NCBI GenBank assembly: GCA_900545405.1
Contig: UQYT01000021.1
Location: 1-39,831, forward strand
Source of the DNA: an uncultured Eubacteriales bacterium
Lineage (GTDB): Bacteria; Bacillota; Clostridia; Oscillospirales; Oscillospiraceae
Reading direction: 5' to 3'
Length of the DNA stretch: 39,831 nucleotides
Each line of letters begins with the position of its first letter. Within the stretch, counting starts at the first letter, position 1. The translations under genes were made by a program, and so were the position numbers. Shown here piece after piece: positions 30,055-37,797 of the stretch. Below the pieces are notes generated by a model. The model was not told where the DNA came from. It did not search any database and saw only the letters and a list, made by a program, of their open reading frames with translations.

Positions 30055-32471
30055 TGCGCCATGTGCGCGGAGGCGTACTGCTTTATCGCGCCCGCTCCGG
30101 CGTACTTCTCAAAGTGGTCGCCGTCCGTCACGACCAGCGTCGGCGCCTGCTTCACGCCGTACTTCATGGCGAGCTCGGCGTTCTCCTCGGCGTTGAGCTT
30201 CTCATAGGGGAAATGCTGCTTGTCCAGCATAGTCACCGCGAGGCGGCAGTTCGGGCAGGTCGGGGTGGTGAAGAGCAGGGCCGTGCCGACCTTGTCGACG
30301 TGCTGGGCGAGCTGCTCGACCGCGGGGGCGATGTGCTGGTCGAGGTCGGGCTCATGGCCGCAGCCGCAGCCGGCCGGATGCTTCACGGGGTCGAGGTGGC
30401 TGTGGGAGAGGTCGTAGGTCTTGCGCTCCTTGTACTCCTGGGTCTTGCCGGCGTTCCAGTTCTGCACCGGGCGGTAGTAGCCGGTGATGCGGCTGTACAC
30501 CTCGGCGCTCTCGCCGCAGTGCGGGCAGGTGAACTGCTCGCCGGCGAGGTAGCCGTCGTTCTTGCAGACGGAGTAGGTCGGGCTGAGCGTGTAGTAGGGC
30601 AGCTTGTAGTTCTCGGCGATCTTGCGCACGAGGCTCGCGGCGGCCTGCCAATCCGGCAGCTTCTCGCCCAGGAAGGCGTGGAACACGGTGCCGGAGGTGT
30701 AGAGCGTCTGGAGTTCGTCCTGCACGTCGAGGGCGGCGAAGATGTCGTCGGTGTAGCCCACGGGCAGGTGGGAGCTGTTGGTGTAGTACGGGGTGCCGCC
30801 CGGCTCGGCAGCGGTGATGATGTCGGGATAGCGCTCCACGTCGTGCTTGGCGAGGCGGTAGCTGGTGCTCTCGGCGGGAGTGGCCTCGAGGTTGTAGAGG
30901 TCGCCGTACTGCTCCTGATAGTCGGAGAGGCGGCTGAGCATGTGCTTGAGGGTGCGCTTGGTGAACTCCTGGCAGCTCTCGTGGGTCATGTCGGCGCGGA
31001 TCCACTTGGCATTCAGGCCCGCCTCGTTCATGCCGACGAGGCCGATGGTGGAGAAGTGGTTGTCAAAGGTGCCGAGGTAGCGGCGGGTGTAGGGGTAGAG
31101 ACCCTCGTTCATCAGCTTGGTGACGACGTCGCGCTTGACCTTCAGGCTGCGGGCGGCGATGTCCATCAGCTTGTCGAGGCGGCGGGTGAAGTCGGCCTCG
31201 TCCTTGGAGAGGTAGGCGAGACGCGGCATGTTCAGCGTGACGACGCCGATGGAGCCGGTGCTCTCGCCGGAGCCGAAGTAGCCGCCGGACTTCTTGCGCA
31301 GCTCGCGGAGGTCGAGCCTCAGGCGGCAGCACATGCTGCGCACGTCGCTGGGCTCCATGTCGGAGTTGATGTAGTTGGAGAAGTAGGGCGTGCCGTACTT
31401 CGCGGTCATCTCAAAGAGCAGCTTGTTGTTCTCGGTGGGGCTCCAGTCGAAGTCCTTCGTGATGGAGTAGGTGGGGATGGGGTACTGGAAGCCGCGGCCG
31501 TTGGCGTCGCCCTCTATCATGATGTCGATGAAGGCCTTGTTGACCATGTCCATCTCGGCCTTGCAGTCGCCGTAGGTGAAGTCCATCTCCTTGCCGCCGA
31601 CAATGGCCTTCTGGTCCTTGAGGTCGGCCGGGACGGTCCAGTCGAGCGTGATGTTGGAGAAGGGCGCCTGGGTGCCCCAGCGGGAGGGGGTGTTCACGCC
31701 GTAGACAAAGCTCTGGATGCACTGCTTGACCTCTTTGTAGTTGAGGTTGTCCACCTTGACGAAGGGAGCGAGGTAGGTGTCGAAGCTGGAGAAGGCCTGA
31801 GCGCCGGCCCACTCGTTCTGCATGATGCCGAGGAAGTTGACCATCTGGTTGCAGAGGGTGGAGAGGTGGCTGGCCGGGGAGGAGGTTATCTTGCCGGGGA
31901 TGCCGCCGAGGCCCTCCTGGATGAGCTGCTTGAGGCTCCAGCCCGCGCAGTAGCCGGTGAGCATGGAGAGGTCGTGCAGGTGGAGGTCGGCGTTCTTGTG
32001 GGCGTTCGCGATCTCGTCGTCGTAGATCTCGCTGAGCCAGTAGTTCGCGGTGATGGCGCCGGAGTTCGAGAGTATCAGGCCGCCGACGGAGTAGTTCACC
32101 GTGCTGTTTTCCTTGACGCGCCAGTCGCTGGCGTCAAGGTAGCTGTCCACGACGTTCTTGTAGTCGAGGTAGGTGGAGCGCATGTTGCGCAGCTTCTCGC
32201 GCTGGCGGCGGTAGAGGATGTAGGCCTTGGCGACGTGCTCATAGCCGCCGCGGCTCAGCACGGCCTCAACGCTGTCCTGAATATCTTCCACGGAGACGGC
32301 GCCGTCCTCGATCTTGCCCTGGAAGTCCGCCGTGACCTTGATCGAGAGGAAGTCGATGACGCTCTCGTTATACTCGGTGCCCGTGGCCTCAAAGGCCTTG
32401 GTTATCGCGTTGCTGATCTTGGAGATGTTGAAATCGACAAGCTCTCCGTCTCTTTTCCGTACCCTGTACAT
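30051..32471 (-). CDS. nrdD: Anaerobic ribonucleoside-triphosphate reductase fused to a C-terminal redoxin
   Basis: Class III glycyl-radical reductase, 806 residues. Residues 1-95 are an ATP-cone (allosteric activity site), followed by the ten-stranded barrel. Cys636, Cys649 and Cys652 belong to the zinc site (CPHCGE), and the glycyl radical is Gly664 in RITGYY. After a Gly/His/Cys linker (GCGCGHEPD, ~700) a glutaredoxin/thioredoxin-like domain spans about 712-806, with CPNC at 739-742 and the cis-Pro in KQAPTLV. The fusion suggests thiol-dependent (NrdD2-like) rather than formate-dependent reduction. AGGAGG is seven bases before ATG. Confidence 0.96.
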   Translation of the reverse strand: MYRVRKRDGELVDFNISKISNAITKAFEATGTEYNESVIDFLSIKVTADFQGKIEDGAVSVEDIQDSVEAVLSRGGYEHVAKAYILYRRQREKLRNMRSTYLDYKNVVDSYLDASDWRVKENSTVNYSVGGLILSNSGAITANYWLSEIYDDEIANAHKNADLHLHDLSMLTGYCAGWSLKQLIQEGLGGIPGKITSSPASHLSTLCNQMVNFLGIMQNEWAGAQAFSSFDTYLAPFVKVDNLNYKEVKQCIQSFVYGVNTPSRWGTQAPFSNITLDWTVPADLKDQKAIVGGKEMDFTYGDCKAEMDMVNKAFIDIMIEGDANGRGFQYPIPTYSITKDFDWSPTENNKLLFEMTAKYGTPYFSNYINSDMEPSDVRSMCCRLRLDLRELRKKSGGYFGSGESTGSIGVVTLNMPRLAYLSKDEADFTRRLDKLMDIAARSLKVKRDVVTKLMNEGLYPYTRRYLGTFDNHFSTIGLVGMNEAGLNAKWIRADMTHESCQEFTKRTLKHMLSRLSDYQEQYGDLYNLEATPAESTSYRLAKHDVERYPDIITAAEPGGTPYYTNSSHLPVGYTDDIFAALDVQDELQTLYTSGTVFHAFLGEKLPDWQAAASLVRKIAENYKLPYYTLSPTYSVCKNDGYLAGEQFTCPHCGESAEVYSRITGYYRPVQNWNAGKTQEYKERKTYDLSHSHLDPVKHPAGCGCGHEPDLDQHIAPAVEQLAQHVDKVGTALLFTTPTCPNCRLAVTMLDKQHFPYEKLNAEENAELAMKYGVKQAPTLVVTDGDHFEKYAGAGAIKQYASAHMAQ

Positions 32472-32512
32472 CGTTTGTCCTCCTATGATATCTTAGAAAA
32501 ATTGTAAACCAG

Positions 32513-33208
32513 TCAAATGCCCCTGAGCTGCACCGCCGGCACATACGGCCTGACGATGTCCGCAAGGGCGTGCATCTCGTCCTCGGAGAAGGCCGAGAGC
32601 CCCTGGGCGGCGATGAGGTCGCCCGAGTCCTTGAAGCACTGTATGTAGTATTCCTTCGCGCCCGCTATCCAGCGGCCTATGGCCTCGAAGTCCTCCGGGA
32701 CGTGCAGGCCCTTGACCGCCGTGGTGCGGAATTCGTAGTCAACGCCGCAGCTCATGAGATAGCCCGCGCTCTCGCGCACTGGGCCGAGGTCCAGCCCCGG
32801 CACGCCGGTGACGCGCGCGTAGTTCTCCGGCGCGGCCTTTATGTCCATCGCCACCCGGTCCACGAGCCCGGCCTCGACTATCGAGCGCAGCCTCGCGGGG
32901 AAGGTGCCGTTCGTGTCCAGCTTGATGGAATAGCCCAGGGCCTTAATGTCCGCTAGCAGACCCTCGATGTCCGCGTGCAGCAGCGGTTCGCCGCCCGTGA
33001 CGGCCACGCCGTCGAGTATGCCGACGCGCTTTTTGAGGAAGGCCATCAGCTCGTCATGTGTTATCACGTCGCGCTCGCGCTCCGGCAGAGCCAGCGAGGC
33101 GTTGTGGCAGAAGGGGCAGCGCAGGTCGCAGCCGCCTGTAAAAATTGTGCAGGCCACGCGGCCCGGATAGTCCAGCAAAGTGAGCTTTTGCAGCCCTGAT
33201 ACGTCCAT
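32513..33208 (-). CDS. nrdG: Anaerobic ribonucleotide reductase activating protein
   Basis: Radical-SAM activase that installs the glycyl radical on NrdD. The cluster motif CX3CX2C is CDLRCPFC at residues 27-34, preceded by LTLLDYPGRVACTIFTGGC; the SAM-binding TGGEPL follows near residue 74. Length 231 is usual for the NrdG2 branch. ATG 33208 is chosen because the N-terminus MDVSGLQKLTLLDYPG fits the family; the ribosome site (GGAG, 14 bases upstream) is weak. The frame is open upstream but that part overlaps the promoter. It precedes nrdD by 41 bases. Confidence 0.93.
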   Translation of the reverse strand: MDVSGLQKLTLLDYPGRVACTIFTGGCDLRCPFCHNASLALPERERDVITHDELMAFLKKRVGILDGVAVTGGEPLLHADIEGLLADIKALGYSIKLDTNGTFPARLRSIVEAGLVDRVAMDIKAAPENYARVTGVPGLDLGPVRESAGYLMSCGVDYEFRTTAVKGLHVPEDFEAIGRWIAGAKEYYIQCFKDSGDLIAAQGLSAFSEDEMHALADIVRPYVPAVQLRGI

Positions 33209-33288
33209 TTTTCTGTCTTTACTCCATTTCCAGCGATAAACGGGCGCCCGCCGGATTCGCACATCTTGCGGTACCAGGAGCGTCCGTA

Positions 33289-33304
33289 TCACAATATATA
33301 GTGT
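33289..33304. promoter_or_regulatory. NrdR box
   Basis: TCACAATATATAGTGT matches the NrdR operator consensus (ACACWATATMTWGTGT) on the minus strand as ACACTATATATTGTGA. It covers the -10 of the nrd promoter. I see only one good box; the usual partner about 31 bp away is not recognisable. Confidence 0.85.
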
Positions 33305-33321
33305 TCTCTCGCGCTTGTCAA
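33293..33321 (-). promoter_or_regulatory. Sigma-A promoter of the nrdG-nrdD-MGMT operon
   Basis: Minus strand: TTGACA (33316-33321), 17-base spacer, TATATT (33293-33298), start near 33286, 78-base leader. Upstream (33341-33372) TGTAAAC and two GTTAC-like direct repeats occur, possible further regulator sites. Confidence 0.85.
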
Positions 33322-33430
33322 GGGCTTCGAGCAAAAAAGCCATATTGTAAACAGCCGTAACCTCTTTGTAACTGAGGCTTCACCTTTTCGACACGACAAG
33401 TCAAAAAAAAAGCAGCTTCGTCACATTCGG

Positions 33431-34483
33431 TCAGACCAGCCCGAGGGCGCGGAAGCCCTCCTCATAGGGTGCGCGGACGATGCCGCGCTCGGTGATGATG
33501 CCGGTGATGAGAGAGGCGTCAGTCACGTCGAAGGCGGGGTTGTAGACGCCGACGCCCTCGGGGGCCATGCGCTTTTTGTACCAGAGCTCGGTGACCTCGG
33601 AGGGGTCGCGGAACTCGATGGGGATGTCCTCGCCGGAGGCGATCGCGCCGTCGATGGTAGAGCTGGGGGCGCAGACGTAGAAGGGGATGCCGTAGTGCGC
33701 GGCCAGGATTGCGACGCCGGAGGTGCCTATCTTGTTCGCCGCGTCGCCGTTTCTGGCCACGCGGTCGCAGCCGACAAATATTATGTCAACCTTCCCGGAC
33801 TTCATGAGCGAGGAGGCCATGTTGTCGCAGAGGAGGGTGGTGTCGACGCCGGCGGAGACCATCTCGAAGGCGGAGAGGCGCGCGCCCTGGAGGAGGGGCC
33901 GGGTCTCGTCGCAGTAGACGCGGAGGCCGGAGAGGCCCTTGTCGAGGGCGGCGTAGACGGGGGCGAGGGCGGTGCCGTATTTGGCGGTGGCGAGGGTGCC
34001 GGCGTTGCAGTGGGTGAGGATGCCCATGCCGGGGCGGAGCAGCTCGAGGCCGTACTTGCCTATGCTGCGGCTTATCTCGATGTCCTCGTCCATGATGGCC
34101 TGGGCCTCGGCGCGGAGCGCGGCGCGGACGTCGCCGGGAGCCCTGCCCCGCAGCCCGTCGTAGGCGCGGCGCATCCTGTCGAGCGCCCAGAAGAGGTTCA
34201 CCGCCGTGGGCCGGGAGGTCGCAAGATAGTCGCAGGCGGCGAGGAAGCGCGCCTCAAGCTCGGCGTCGGGGGCGTAAAAGGCCGCCAGATAAGCCCCGAA
34301 CGCCGCCGCAACGCCAATGGCGGGCGCGCCGCGGACCCGGAGCGCGCGGATGGCCTCCCAGATGTCCTCCGTCCTTGTGAGACTGAGGTATTTGACCTCG
34401 TTGGGCAGGAGCGTCTGGTCAATGATGACGAGGGCGTCCCCCTCGTCCGAGAGCCTGACAGTGTCTATCTTCAGCGGGTCCAA
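33431..34483 (-). CDS. mtnA: S-methyl-5-thioribose-1-phosphate isomerase
   Basis: Methionine-salvage aldose-ketose isomerase (5-methylthioribose-1-P to methylthioribulose-1-P), 350 residues. Motifs: RGAPAIGVAAAFG near 48-60, THCNAGTLATAKYGTALAP with the catalytic Cys, DETRPLLQGARLSAFE, and VGCDRVARNGDAANKIGT with the catalytic Asp. The start is TTG 34483: GGGAG lies eight bases upstream and the resulting MDPLKIDTVRLSDEGD is the normal family N-terminus. The leader contains the B3 repeat fragment. A run of nine Ts at 33404-33412 follows the gene but without a strong hairpin. Confidence 0.94.
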   Translation of the reverse strand: MDPLKIDTVRLSDEGDALVIIDQTLLPNEVKYLSLTRTEDIWEAIRALRVRGAPAIGVAAAFGAYLAAFYAPDAELEARFLAACDYLATSRPTAVNLFWALDRMRRAYDGLRGRAPGDVRAALRAEAQAIMDEDIEISRSIGKYGLELLRPGMGILTHCNAGTLATAKYGTALAPVYAALDKGLSGLRVYCDETRPLLQGARLSAFEMVSAGVDTTLLCDNMASSLMKSGKVDIIFVGCDRVARNGDAANKIGTSGVAILAAHYGIPFYVCAPSSTIDGAIASGEDIPIEFRDPSEVTELWYKKRMAPEGVGVYNPAFDVTDASLITGIITERGIVRAPYEEGFRALGLV

Positions 34484-34515
34484 AAGTATCACTCCCAGTT
34501 GTAAAGTTACGCACC

Positions 34516-34560
34516 CGCGCGCTTTGCGCGCGTTTGAAAGTTTCGCCAGGCTTAAAGCCT
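34516..34560. repeat. Family B repeat fragment, copy B3, in the mtnA leader
   Basis: GCGCGTTTGAAAGTTTCGCC (34528-34547) is the same terminal sequence as in B1. It is flanked by hairpins CGCGCGC-TTT-GCGCGCG (34516-34532) and AGGCTT-A-AAGCCT (34548-34560). The internal hairpins of B1/B2 are missing. Confidence 0.75.
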
Positions 34561-34565
34561 CCAAC

Positions 34566-34574
34566 ATCATACCA
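34566..34574 (-). promoter_or_regulatory. Extended -10 element for mtnA
   Basis: Minus strand TG-G-TATGAT, no good -35. The start would fall near 34559, exactly at the edge of repeat B3. Confidence 0.5.
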
Positions 34575-34638
34575 CAATATTTTGCGTTTGGGCTTGCAAT
34601 TTTCGTGCGGATAGGTAAAAATACAGTAGGTGATGCAA

Positions 34639-35568
34639 ATGAAAGGACTTGAGCTCTGCAAGAGCTATTACGAAAACATCGGAGCACCGGAGCTGAAGAG
34701 GCTGTTCCCGGAGGTCATGGGCCGCGCGGCGGCGGGACTTTCGGGCCAGGGCTCGGACTGCCTCGGGCTCGACGACGAGATCTCCCGCGACCACGACTTC
34801 GGCCCCGGCTTCTGCCTGTGGCTCTCCGACGAGGACTTTGAAAAGTACGGCGCGGAGCTGCAAAAGGCCTATGACGCCCTGCCCAAATCCTACATGGGCT
34901 TCGAGCGCAAGCCGACCCACACGGGCGCGCAGCGCGTGGGTGTCATGCGCACCTCGGACTTCTACCGCTACTACATAGGCTGCCCCAGGGTGCCCGACAC
35001 GCTGATGCGCTGGGTGCGCATACAGGAGCACTTCCTCGCCACCTGCACCTCGGGCGAGGTGTTTGAGGACGGACTGGGCGAGTTTTCCGCCATACGCAAC
35101 GGCCTGCTGCCCTGCTACCCGGAGGACGTGCGGCTCAAGAAGCTGGCCGCCCGCGCGGCGACGATGGCGCAGTCCGGGCAGTACAACTACCACCGCCTGA
35201 TGCGGCGCGGCGACGTGTTCGGCGCGAGGCTGGCGCTGGCGGAGTTCCTGAACGCCGCGCTCTCGATGCTGTACATGCTGAACTTCCGCTACGAGCCGTT
35301 CTATAAGTGGCAGTTCGCGGGAGCGGAGGGCCTGGTAGCCATGTCCGAGGCGCTGCCGTATCTCAAGGACATCGCGGCGTCATCCACGAGGCGCGACGCG
35401 GACGCGATCGCCCGGGACATAGAGGCCGCCTCCGCCGTGGCCATCTCGGAGCTGCGGCTCCAGGGCCTGACCGACGCCGAGGGCGACTATCTCGAGCCCC
35501 ATGCCTATTCGATAATGTCGAAAATAGAGGACCCCGAGATACGGGGCCTGCACGTTATGGAGGGTTAA
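34639..35568 (+). CDS. DUF4037 protein, nucleotidyltransferase-like fold
   Basis: 309-residue cytoplasmic protein. The N-terminal part carries GSDCLGLDDEISRDHDFGPGF, a GS-x-D-x-D-type arrangement reminiscent of nucleotidyltransferases, followed by the DUF4037 helical domain (KKLAARAATMAQSGQYNYHR, RGDVFGARLALAEF). Substrate unknown. ATG 34639 has AGGTG six bases upstream; GTG 34630 and ATG 34633 are alternatives. A weak promoter TTGCAA-16-TAAAAA (34594-34621) may drive it. Two bases separate its stop from the punA start, so both are one operon. Confidence 0.83.
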   Translation: MKGLELCKSYYENIGAPELKRLFPEVMGRAAAGLSGQGSDCLGLDDEISRDHDFGPGFCLWLSDEDFEKYGAELQKAYDALPKSYMGFERKPTHTGAQRVGVMRTSDFYRYYIGCPRVPDTLMRWVRIQEHFLATCTSGEVFEDGLGEFSAIRNGLLPCYPEDVRLKKLAARAATMAQSGQYNYHRLMRRGDVFGARLALAEFLNAALSMLYMLNFRYEPFYKWQFAGAEGLVAMSEALPYLKDIAASSTRRDADAIARDIEAASAVAISELRLQGLTDAEGDYLEPHAYSIMSKIEDPEIRGLHVMEG

Positions 35569-35570
35569 AA

Positions 35571-36401
35571 ATGGACAAACGCTACGAAAAACTGCTCAAA
35601 TGCCGCGACTATGTGCGCTCCGTCACCGACTTCGTGCCCAAGGCCGCACTGGTGCTGGGCAGCGGGCTGGGCGGCTTTGCGGAGGCGCTGGACGTGGTCT
35701 GCGAGGTGCCGTATAAGGATATCCCGGGCTTCCCGGTGTCCACCGTGCCCGGCCACGCGGGCAAGTTCATCTTCGGCTATCTCGACGGCGTGCCCGTGGT
35801 CTGCATGCAGGGCCGCGTGCACTATTACGAGGGCTACGAGCTCTCCGACGTGGTGCTCCCCGCGCGGCTGATGCACATGCTGGGCGCGGAGATACTCTTC
35901 CTCACGAACGCCTCGGGCGGCGTGAACCCGGAGTTTGACGCGGGCGACTTCATGCTCATTACCGACCACATCATGACCTTCTTCCCGAACCCGCTCATCG
36001 GCGCGAACATTGAGGAGCTGGGCACTCGGTTTCCTGACATGTCGCATGTGTACGACCCGGAGCTGTGCGAGATCATCCGCGGCGTGGCGAAGAGGGCGGG
36101 CATAGCCATCAAGGAGGGCGTGTACTGCCAGCTGACCGGCCCGAGTTTCGAGACCCCGGCCGAGGTGCGGATGCTGGGCATCCTGGGCGCGGACGCCGTG
36201 GGCATGTCCACCGCCGTGGAGGCCACGGCCGCGCGGCACTGCGGCATGCGCGTGTGCGGCATAAGCTGCGTGTGCAATAAGGGCGCGGGCCTCTCGCCCA
36301 CGCCGCTGACCCATGAGGAAGTCCAGGCCGCCGCCGACGCCGCCGCACCGCTGTTCAAGCGCCTCGTCAAGGAGAGCATCGTCGAGATGTGCCGTAACTG
36401 A
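35571..36401 (+). CDS. punA: Purine nucleoside phosphorylase (trimeric type)
   Basis: Cleaves inosine/guanosine with phosphate to base and ribose-1-phosphate; 276 residues. Motifs: phosphate loop LGSGLGGF, GRVHYYEGY, TNASGGVN, the base-contacting Glu in TGPSFETPAEVRML, and GADAVGMSTAVEATAARHCGM. SCVCNKGAG places Asn at the purine-recognition position, as in 6-oxopurine enzymes; methylthioadenosine phosphorylases have Asp there. So despite the neighbouring mtnA this is probably not the MTA phosphorylase. GGAGGG lies six bases before ATG. The terminator is provided by repeat B2. Confidence 0.94.
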   Translation: MDKRYEKLLKCRDYVRSVTDFVPKAALVLGSGLGGFAEALDVVCEVPYKDIPGFPVSTVPGHAGKFIFGYLDGVPVVCMQGRVHYYEGYELSDVVLPARLMHMLGAEILFLTNASGGVNPEFDAGDFMLITDHIMTFFPNPLIGANIEELGTRFPDMSHVYDPELCEIIRGVAKRAGIAIKEGVYCQLTGPSFETPAEVRMLGILGADAVGMSTAVEATAARHCGMRVCGISCVCNKGAGLSPTPLTHEEVQAAADAAAPLFKRLVKESIVEMCRN

Positions 36402-36409
36402 CCCCACGC

Positions 36410-36577
36410 TTCGCTGCGCGCTTCGCGCGCGAATGAAAGTTTCGCCCGCCTTTTCAAAGGCGGCAGGGTCCAGGGACAGAGTCCCTGGCCGCGCTCCGCA
36501 GAGCGCGGAACCTTCTTGTGCTCTCATAAGCGCAGGAGGGGGTTAAGGGGGAACCCTCGCCGGGGGTTCCCCCTTTT
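36410..36577. repeat. Family B palindromic repeat, copy B2 (inverted relative to B1)
   Basis: Reverse-complement homologue of B1. Hairpins: 36446-36463 (CCGCCTTT stem), 36470-36488 (CCAGGGAC/GTCCCTGG), 36489-36508 (CCGCGCTC stem) and 36545-36575 (12 bp). One end carries GAATGAAAGTTTCGCC; the other lacks the terminal repeat. The C-stem differs from B1 by two compensated base pairs. Together with A2 this fills most of the gene-free stretch 36402-36996. Confidence 0.85.
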
Positions 36578-36587
36578 ATTTTATTGC
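36545..36587 (+). terminator. Terminator of DUF4037-punA within repeat B2
   Basis: AAGGGGGAACCC-7 bases-GGGTTCCCCCTT followed by TTATTTTATT. In B1 the same hairpin has no T run. Confidence 0.75.
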
Positions 36588-36594
36588 ACTTTGT

Positions 36595-36795
36595 ACGTGT
36601 GCGCCGATACGTTGGGAGGTGGTCGTTGCCCTGTCCTGCGATTCGACCCCATTTCTTTGGTGCTTGCCCAAAGAAACGGTGTCGAGCCGCCAAAGAAAAG
36701 CGCTTTTTTACCCTGGCGGCTCCACCATTCGCGTGAGCGCTACTGCTTTGTAGACGGGACGTTCCTCGCCCGACTTGGGGTGGGGGCTGGTGCGG
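36595..36795 (+). repeat. Family A structured repeat, copy A2
   Basis: Begins with ACGTGTGCGCCG (36595-36606, also at 39482-39493), then the hairpin 36643-36685 identical to A1, the AAAGAAAAGCGC tract, hairpin CTAC-TGCTTT-GTAG near 36750, and ACGTTCCTCGCCCGACTTGG at 36759. Direct repeat of A1 36.6 kb away. Confidence 0.88.
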
Positions 36796-36878
36796 GATAC
36801 TGAGCGGGGAGGAGGCGTTCTCGTGCAGAGGGGCAAAAAACTTTCAGCTTAATATTTCTGTAACATCTTACGGGTTTT

Positions 36879-36995
36879 TTGTGTAACAACTCTCTGGTAG
36901 CATAATACTCGCAAGAGACAGTTTCATCTTTTTCATTTTGTCCTCATTCCATAAAGGAACCGCCCCGGAAGTCGCACCGGGGCGGTTTTCTTGCG
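36879..36995 (+). ncRNA. Candidate small RNA with its own promoter and terminator
   Basis: A possible promoter TTGTGT-16-CATAAT (36879-36906) would start transcription near 36913. About 80 bases later a strong hairpin AACCGCCCCGG-8-CCGGGGCGGTT is followed by TTCTTGCGTTT. No start codon lies between them on this strand. TGTAACA occurs twice upstream (36860 and 36883). Alternatively the hairpin is only the terminator of the minus-strand phosphatase gene ending at 36997. Unproven. Confidence 0.3.
36958..36992. terminator. Intrinsic terminator, best oriented to the plus strand
   Basis: 11-bp GC-rich stem (36958-36968/36977-36987) with TTTTCTT on the plus side and only TTCCTTTAT on the minus side. 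It is four bases from the stop of the minus-strand gene, so it may work both ways. Confidence 0.8.
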
Positions 36996-36996
36996 T

Positions 36997-37797
36997 TTAT
37001 TGAGCTTTCAGCACGTCCGCGAGCTCCGCGACGTCGGCCATGACCCAGCCGGGCTTCGTCTCGCTCTCCGCCAGGATCTCCGGCGTCGTCTCGCCGCTCA
37101 TCACCAGCACCGACTGCGCGCCCGCGTTCACCGCAACGGCGATGTCCGTGTACAGCCGGTCGCCCACGCAGCAGATCACCGAGTTCGGGACGCCAGTATG
37201 ATTGGATATTATGTCAACCATATCCCGGTTCGGCTTGCCTATGTACAGCGGCTTGACCCCCGTCGAGGCCGTAAGCAGCGCGCAGATGCTGCCGCAGTCG
37301 GGCATGACCTCGCCCGCAGCCATGGGACAGACCCAGTCCGGGTTCGCCGCCACAAAGGCCGCGCCGCGGCGTATGAAGTGCACCGCGCGCTCTAGCTTCT
37401 CGTAGGTCAGCGTCGTGTCGAAGCCCACGCACACCACGCCCGCGTCCTCGCCGTCCGTGAGGGGCACGCCGTAGCTGCGCAGCTCGTCGAGGAACGCCGG
37501 GGTGCCGACGGGGTAGACCGGTACGCCCTTGTACTCCTCCGCGAGATACATGCCGGTCGCCATGCCGGAGGTGAACACGTTCTCCATCTCGCAGGGGAAG
37601 CCCAGCTTGCGGAGCCGGTTTACATAATCAGTACCGGCCCGGGAGGAGTTGTTGGTGAGGTAGATATAGCGCCGCCCGGTCTGTTCCAGGGTGTGGATGA
37701 AGTCGATGGCGCCGTGGATGACCTCGTCGCCGAGGTAGAGGGTGCCGTCCATGTCCAGCAGGAAGAGGCGGCAGGCTTTGAGTGCGTCGTAATTCAA
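36997..37797 (-). CDS. NagD-like HAD-IIA phosphatase
   Basis: 266-residue cytoplasmic phosphatase with a large C2 cap. Motif I LDMDGTLYLG (about 14-23), motif II YLTNNSSR, motif III Lys in YIGKPNRDM, motif IV CVGDRLYTDIAVA. This group includes NagD, p-nitrophenylphosphatases and AraL, acting on sugar phosphates or nucleotides. The start is TTG 37797 (MNYDALKACRLFLLDMDG) with GAGGAGG ten bases upstream; it overlaps the stop codon of the AAA+ gene, so the two are translationally coupled. Confidence 0.92.
   Translation of the reverse strand: MNYDALKACRLFLLDMDGTLYLGDEVIHGAIDFIHTLEQTGRRYIYLTNNSSRAGTDYVNRLRKLGFPCEMENVFTSGMATGMYLAEEYKGVPVYPVGTPAFLDELRSYGVPLTDGEDAGVVCVGFDTTLTYEKLERAVHFIRRGAAFVAANPDWVCPMAAGEVMPDCGSICALLTASTGVKPLYIGKPNRDMVDIISNHTGVPNSVICCVGDRLYTDIAVAVNAGAQSVLVMSGETTPEILAESETKPGWVMADVAELADVLKAQ

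Noticed and set aside
33337..33352. Second NrdR box upstream of the nrd promoter
   Set aside because: Only the central CCATATT resembles the consensus, and the 48-bp spacing is not the usual ~31 bp.
34484..34570. SAM riboswitch in the mtnA leader
   Set aside because: The leader is explained by the B3 repeat fragment and lacks the conserved SAM-I core.
35571..36401. Methylthioadenosine phosphorylase partner for mtnA
   Set aside because: The purine-recognition residue is Asn (SCVCN), typical of inosine/guanosine phosphorylases, not the Asp of MTA phosphorylases.
21591..36577. CRISPR array made from the repeated palindromes
   Set aside because: Copies are far apart, inverted to each other, vary in stems, and have no regular spacers or cas genes.
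36868..36936. Minus-strand 22-codon ORF (MKKMKLSLASIML...) with a GAGGA site
   Set aside because: Too short, no recognisable peptide family, no minus-strand promoter, and it lies after a hairpin; kept only as a remote possibility.
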